From positions 1 to 9,864 of the forward strand of contig JAEDCX010000080.1 in the NCBI GenBank assembly GCA_016293925.1: a stretch of DNA of 9,864 nucleotides, given 5' to 3'. Positions 7,525-9,864 of this stretch are shown here, piece by piece. A program made the translations under genes and the position numbers. Under the pieces are notes generated by a model, which worked only from the letters and a program-made list of their open reading frames with translations, was not told the DNA's origin and made no database searches. The number at the start of each line of letters is the position of its first letter. The stretch's first letter is position 1. The stretch comes from Lachnospiraceae bacterium (GTDB taxonomy: Bacteria > Bacillota > Clostridia > Lachnospirales > Lachnospiraceae).

Positions 7525-8565
7525 CTATTGTTTATCAAAAACAGATGTTTTCAGATCCCGCATGCTCACATGCAGTTCCTGACCGTAGTACATATGATTG
7601 AAATAATCAATCAGCAGTCTCATATCTTCCTCAATCACCGCATGTCCTTCCGCATGGAAATGCTCTACCAGATGATCGGACAATCCCATCTCTCTGTAGC
7701 TTTCCTCGGCTCTCTTGAAGCATTCCCACATGGCCGGTGCATTTACCCAGTCCTCCTTCATGCATGCTCCAATGATGAAATAGAAACGGCTCTCATCAGC
7801 AGCCAGAACCGGAAGCATACTCTGGGAAACCGGAATTGCCTCCGCATCCCGATATTGCAGGAAACGATCCACGAACCAGCCCCGCTCCGCATCCGACTGC
7901 AGACAGCTTAACGGCTCATTGTCACCATAGATATAATCCTCCGGACCGCCGATTGACCGGAAATCATACTTCTTCCCGGTGGACACCACATCATACAATG
8001 CCAGTCCGCCCGCACCGGAGCAGGCCGGAATGACCATTCTGAATCGCTTCTCAAAGGCACCGCATACCGCAGTTGCTTTCCCCCACCGGGACACTCCTGT
8101 CACCAGGGAAGCTTCCGCATTCAATCCCAGTTCCCGATCCAATCCGGCGTATACCGCATCCAAAACCTTGGACGCCCCCCACGCCCAGGCCATCAGCACC
8201 CCCGTCTGTTTCCCGTCATATGGATACAGCTCATAAAACGCGCCTTTGTGGGCATAATCGTCGGACGCAATCTGATAACTATCCATCGTCAGAACTGCAT
8301 ACCCATGTTCCAATGCATACCCTTCCGACGGGATCGGGTGCATGCAAACAAGAAACGGGTTGCCCCCGTCATAACTGTCCCCTGCTCCCGGAATCGGTAA
8401 CTGCACCTTGATGGTAAATTCCGCTTTCCGCTCACCGGCCTGTACACAGATCGTTATCGCATGATCCTCTCCCATCACATAGGTAACCGTCTCCCCGCAC
8501 CGCCAGGTTCCATAGATATTCTCCTGATAAAACTCCATCCATTCTTCTCTGTTCATACGCCCCAT
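7525..8565 (-). CDS. CE15-like esterase (glucuronoyl esterase family), alpha/beta hydrolase
   Basis: Known CE15 enzymes cut the ester between 4-O-methyl-glucuronic acid of xylan and lignin alcohols; the true substrate here is unknown. The 346-residue protein carries the family nucleophile motif as GVSRWGK (157-163, Ser159), then SGAGG (183-187), a WF segment (230-231), an IIGACMKEDW segment (264-273) and the catalytic His candidate His308 in AEGHAV. Fungal enzymes have the catalytic Glu just before SGAGG; here it is Cys182, so Glu271 or Asp272 after the seventh strand is the better acid candidate. No signal peptide is visible, so it should act in the cytoplasm, unlike the secreted fungal enzymes. 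It is the first gene of an operon with the GH2 enzyme. The start is uncertain: ATGs at 8565 and 8556 both have weak ribosome binding sites. Confidence 0.8.
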   Translation of the reverse strand: MGRMNREEWMEFYQENIYGTWRCGETVTYVMGEDHAITICVQAGERKAEFTIKVQLPIPGAGDSYDGGNPFLVCMHPIPSEGYALEHGYAVLTMDSYQIASDDYAHKGAFYELYPYDGKQTGVLMAWAWGASKVLDAVYAGLDRELGLNAEASLVTGVSRWGKATAVCGAFEKRFRMVIPACSGAGGLALYDVVSTGKKYDFRSIGGPEDYIYGDNEPLSCLQSDAERGWFVDRFLQYRDAEAIPVSQSMLPVLAADESRFYFIIGACMKEDWVNAPAMWECFKRAEESYREMGLSDHLVEHFHAEGHAVIEEDMRLLIDYFNHMYYGQELHVSMRDLKTSVFDKQ

Positions 8566-8613
8566 TCTGTGTGCCTATAGCCACAATGCCACAGCAATCA
8601 CCAATACATTTCT

Positions 8614-8642
8614 ATTCTATCATAACGGATACAAAGAGAAAC
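8614..8642 (-). promoter_or_regulatory. Candidate promoter of the esterase-lacZ operon
   Basis: Two overlapping -10-like hexamers lie here on the minus strand: TAGAAT (8619-8614) and TATGAT (8624-8619). No good -35 is present at 16-18 bases, which may mean activator dependence. The site is about 50 bases before the esterase start, and a cre-like operator overlaps it. Confidence 0.4.
8619..8634. promoter_or_regulatory. cre-like CcpA operator upstream of the esterase-lacZ operon
   Basis: ATCATAACGGATACAA on the plus strand matches the catabolite-responsive element consensus WTGNNARCGNWWWCAW at 15 of 16 positions; only the G of TG is replaced (by C). It covers the candidate -10 of the operon, so CcpA binding there would block transcription when a preferred sugar is present. 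The site is a sequence match only, and ccpA is not in the window. Confidence 0.5.
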
Positions 8643-8663
8643 GGAAAGGAAAAAAATATTTTA

Positions 8664-8948
8664 TTATATGAATAACTTCCTTAAAACCGCCGCAATAAGC
8701 AATACTACAATCACAATCATCTCCGCATAACAGATCCGCATGATAATCTTATATCCCCTGCCCAGTGCCTGCTCCCTCCGGAGTGTTTTCCGACATCTCT
8801 CTCCGAAATGCTGTTCAAAAAGAATATGTTGACGCACCGTCTCCTCATCCGCTCCCTCTACGAGATACTTCTTCCGGATGAATGCTTCCCATTCTTCCTG
8901 TCGCAGCTTCTCTTTCGCTTCCTTCCGCTCTCTCCGGTTCATACGCAT
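8664..8948 (-). CDS. Unrecognised small protein with one C-terminal membrane helix
   Basis: This 94-residue protein begins with a very basic, helix-prone stretch (MRMNRRERKEAKEKL) and stays highly charged to about residue 70. One hydrophobic segment at about 72-90 (RICYAEMIVIVVLLIAAVLR) is followed by KLFI, so it resembles a tail-anchored protein with its bulk in the cytoplasm. The ATG at 8948 is chosen because AAAGGATGG lies seven bases upstream; a GTG at 8981 would add 11 residues without a good site. The gene is preceded by the terminator of the SHOCT gene, so it needs its own promoter or read-through; only a poor candidate is seen. No strong terminator follows, so transcription may continue into the esterase. 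I do not recognise a family. Confidence 0.65.
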   Translation of the reverse strand: MRMNRRERKEAKEKLRQEEWEAFIRKKYLVEGADEETVRQHILFEQHFGERCRKTLRREQALGRGYKIIMRICYAEMIVIVVLLIAAVLRKLFI

Positions 8949-9012
8949 ATTGATTCCATCCTTTCTTCCGATATCTCCCACGAATCTCCCTCTTATCCCG
9001 GAATTGTCCCGA

Positions 9013-9046
9013 TGAAAAGAAAAAGCTGTAAGCCTTCGCCTACAGC
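9013..9046 (-). terminator. Rho-independent terminator after the SHOCT-domain gene
   Basis: On the minus strand GCTGTAGGC (9046-9038) pairs with GCTTACAGC (9033-9025), with one G-T pair, around a GAAG loop. It is followed directly by TTTTTCTTTTC (9024-9014). It closes the SHOCT gene transcript about 60 bases after its stop. Confidence 0.88.
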
Positions 9047-9100
9047 CATTCCCCCCTTTTCATCATTCTCCCATACACTGCTTTTCAAATACAGAAATAT

Positions 9101-9119
9101 GCAAAGATCACATCTTTGC
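9101..9119. repeat. Perfect inverted repeat over the SHOCT gene stop codon
   Basis: GCAAAGAT (9101-9108) and ATCTTTGC (9112-9119) are perfect 8-bp arms around a 3-base loop. The hairpin covers the last codons and TGA of the SHOCT gene. No T tract follows, so it is not a terminator by itself; it may protect the 3' end or arise by chance. Confidence 0.5.
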
Positions 9120-9782
9120 CAACAGATCTGCTTTCTTAGCATTGAACTCTTCTTCCGTCAGGATTCCTGCCTCTTTCAGTTTTGCCAGTTTCTCCAACTG
9201 CGCCGGAATATCATCTGCTACCGGTTTCGCACCGCCTTCACTCTTCTTGATGCGATCCAGAATATCGTTTCTGCGTAATACATCCATCAATTCCTTACAT
9301 TTCGCAGCCTGATTGTAGATTGTCACGCCGGTAAGCATCTCCACACGCAGCGTTGCTTTTTTGCCATCCTTGTCATTGTATTCCAGGACAATTACATTCT
9401 CCTGCTGCTGATTTGCATCATTGCCTGCCCCCAGGAACATCTCCGTCGTGGAAATGGTTCTCTTTTCAATTCTGATATCTGTAATATCATCATAAGGAAT
9501 GTCCAGATCGTAGAGCCAGTCCTTGGTTGTGTTTGTTACCCGGAACGCAAACATATCCGGCATGATATTCATTCCCCATGCACCGGCTTTCGCCTTCGGA
9601 ATGTCCGGAAGACCACCGACATAAGTGAACTCATACCGCTCAATTGCACCCTCCAGTGGTTTCTTCAATTCCTTTGCTTCCTCATTGTTCGCTTTGATCT
9701 GCGCAGCAGCATCCCCAAACCCCTTTTTCATCGAGTCCTTTGCCTGTCCGGCAGACTCTTTCAGTTTGTCCATGAATCCCAT
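9108..9782 (-). CDS. SHOCT-domain protein with a PH/GRAM-like core
   Basis: This 224-residue cytosolic protein has three parts. Residues 1-45 form a charged, amphipathic helix (MGFMDKLKESAGQAKDSMKK). Residues 50-170 look like a beta-rich PH/GRAM-type domain: YEFTYVGG, the FAFRVTN strand, then LDIPYDDITDIRIEKR and ENVIVLEYND. Residues 190-224 (LEKLAKLKEAGILTEEEFNAKK) are a clear SHOCT domain, a short C-terminal helical module thought to aid oligomerisation or nucleic acid or membrane contacts. No membrane segment or enzyme motif is seen. AAGGAGG lies eight bases before the ATG, a strong start. A weak promoter and a near-palindrome lie upstream, and a terminator follows. The domain call for SHOCT is firm; the PH-like call is by pattern and the cellular role is unknown. 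Confidence 0.85.
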   Translation of the reverse strand: MGFMDKLKESAGQAKDSMKKGFGDAAAQIKANNEEAKELKKPLEGAIERYEFTYVGGLPDIPKAKAGAWGMNIMPDMFAFRVTNTTKDWLYDLDIPYDDITDIRIEKRTISTTEMFLGAGNDANQQQENVIVLEYNDKDGKKATLRVEMLTGVTIYNQAAKCKELMDVLRRNDILDRIKKSEGGAKPVADDIPAQLEKLAKLKEAGILTEEEFNAKKADLLAKM

Positions 9783-9813
9783 AATCAGTTCCTCCTTCTG
9801 TAATAAAATTTAC

Positions 9814-9840
9814 AAAATAAGTATACGTCATTCCATGCAA
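9814..9840 (-). promoter_or_regulatory. Weak candidate promoter of the SHOCT-domain gene
   Basis: On the minus strand TTGCAT (9840-9835) lies 15 bases before TATTTT (9819-9814). A better -10, TATACT (9825-9820), overlaps but lacks a -35 at normal distance. A promoter is expected here, but the exact elements are unsure. Confidence 0.3.
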
Positions 9841-9864
9841 GAAGTCTTATTCTGCCGGCATAAT

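Noticed and set aside
8566..8663. Riboswitch or leader RNA before the esterase-lacZ operon
   Set aside because: The 98-base gap is too short and lacks conserved stems of a known riboswitch; only promoter and operator signals are seen.
8640..8665. Possible terminator after the small membrane protein gene
   Set aside because: AAAATATTTT followed by T looks terminator-like, but the stem is only A-T pairs and too weak to support.
1..9864. Defence system, prophage or mobile island
   Set aside because: No integrase, transposase, nuclease, toxin-antitoxin pair, tRNA or long direct repeats were found; carB is a core housekeeping gene and codon use looks uniform.

Overview
This window looks like ordinary chromosome from a Gram-positive Clostridia-type bacterium, most likely a gut Lachnospiraceae relative. 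That assignment is inferred from the protein sequences (a clostridial-style CarB, a LacZ-type GH2 enzyme, a one-cluster ferredoxin), the strong AGGAGG ribosome binding sites and the moderate GC content. No RNA gene, insertion sequence, phage gene or CRISPR array was seen, and no gap between genes exceeds about 220 bases.

Layout. The left quarter (1-2637, + strand) is the 3' four fifths of carB, the large subunit of carbamoyl phosphate synthetase, cut by the window edge. A strong two-way terminator (2707-2749) separates it from a convergent block in which every remaining gene is on the minus strand. In transcription order (right to left) the block holds: a cytosolic protein with a PH/GRAM-like core and a C-terminal SHOCT domain (9108-9782), closed by a good terminator; a 94-residue charged protein with one C-terminal membrane helix (8664-8948); a CE15-like (glucuronoyl esterase family) hydrolase (7525-8565); a LacZ-type GH2 beta-galactosidase (4693-7494); a small [4Fe-4S] ferredoxin (4432-4617); a 115-residue unrecognised protein built on a duplicated motif (3986-4333); and a YeiH/UPF0324-family membrane transporter (2859-3920), which runs into the two-way terminator.

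How the genes work together. The esterase and the GH2 enzyme are 30 bases apart and almost certainly form one operon. Neither has a signal peptide, so the pair probably processes imported oligosaccharides in the cytoplasm: the esterase would remove an ester and the GH2 enzyme a terminal sugar. A 15-of-16 match to the CcpA operator (cre) consensus overlaps the candidate promoter of this operon, which suggests carbon catabolite repression. The other small genes have no obvious functional link to the pair.

No clearly new multi-gene system is visible. The points most worth a second look are the cytoplasmic CE15-GH2 pair with its cre-like site, the unusual esterase active site (Cys where fungal enzymes have the catalytic Glu), the shortened second domain of the GH2 enzyme, and the duplicated-motif protein.
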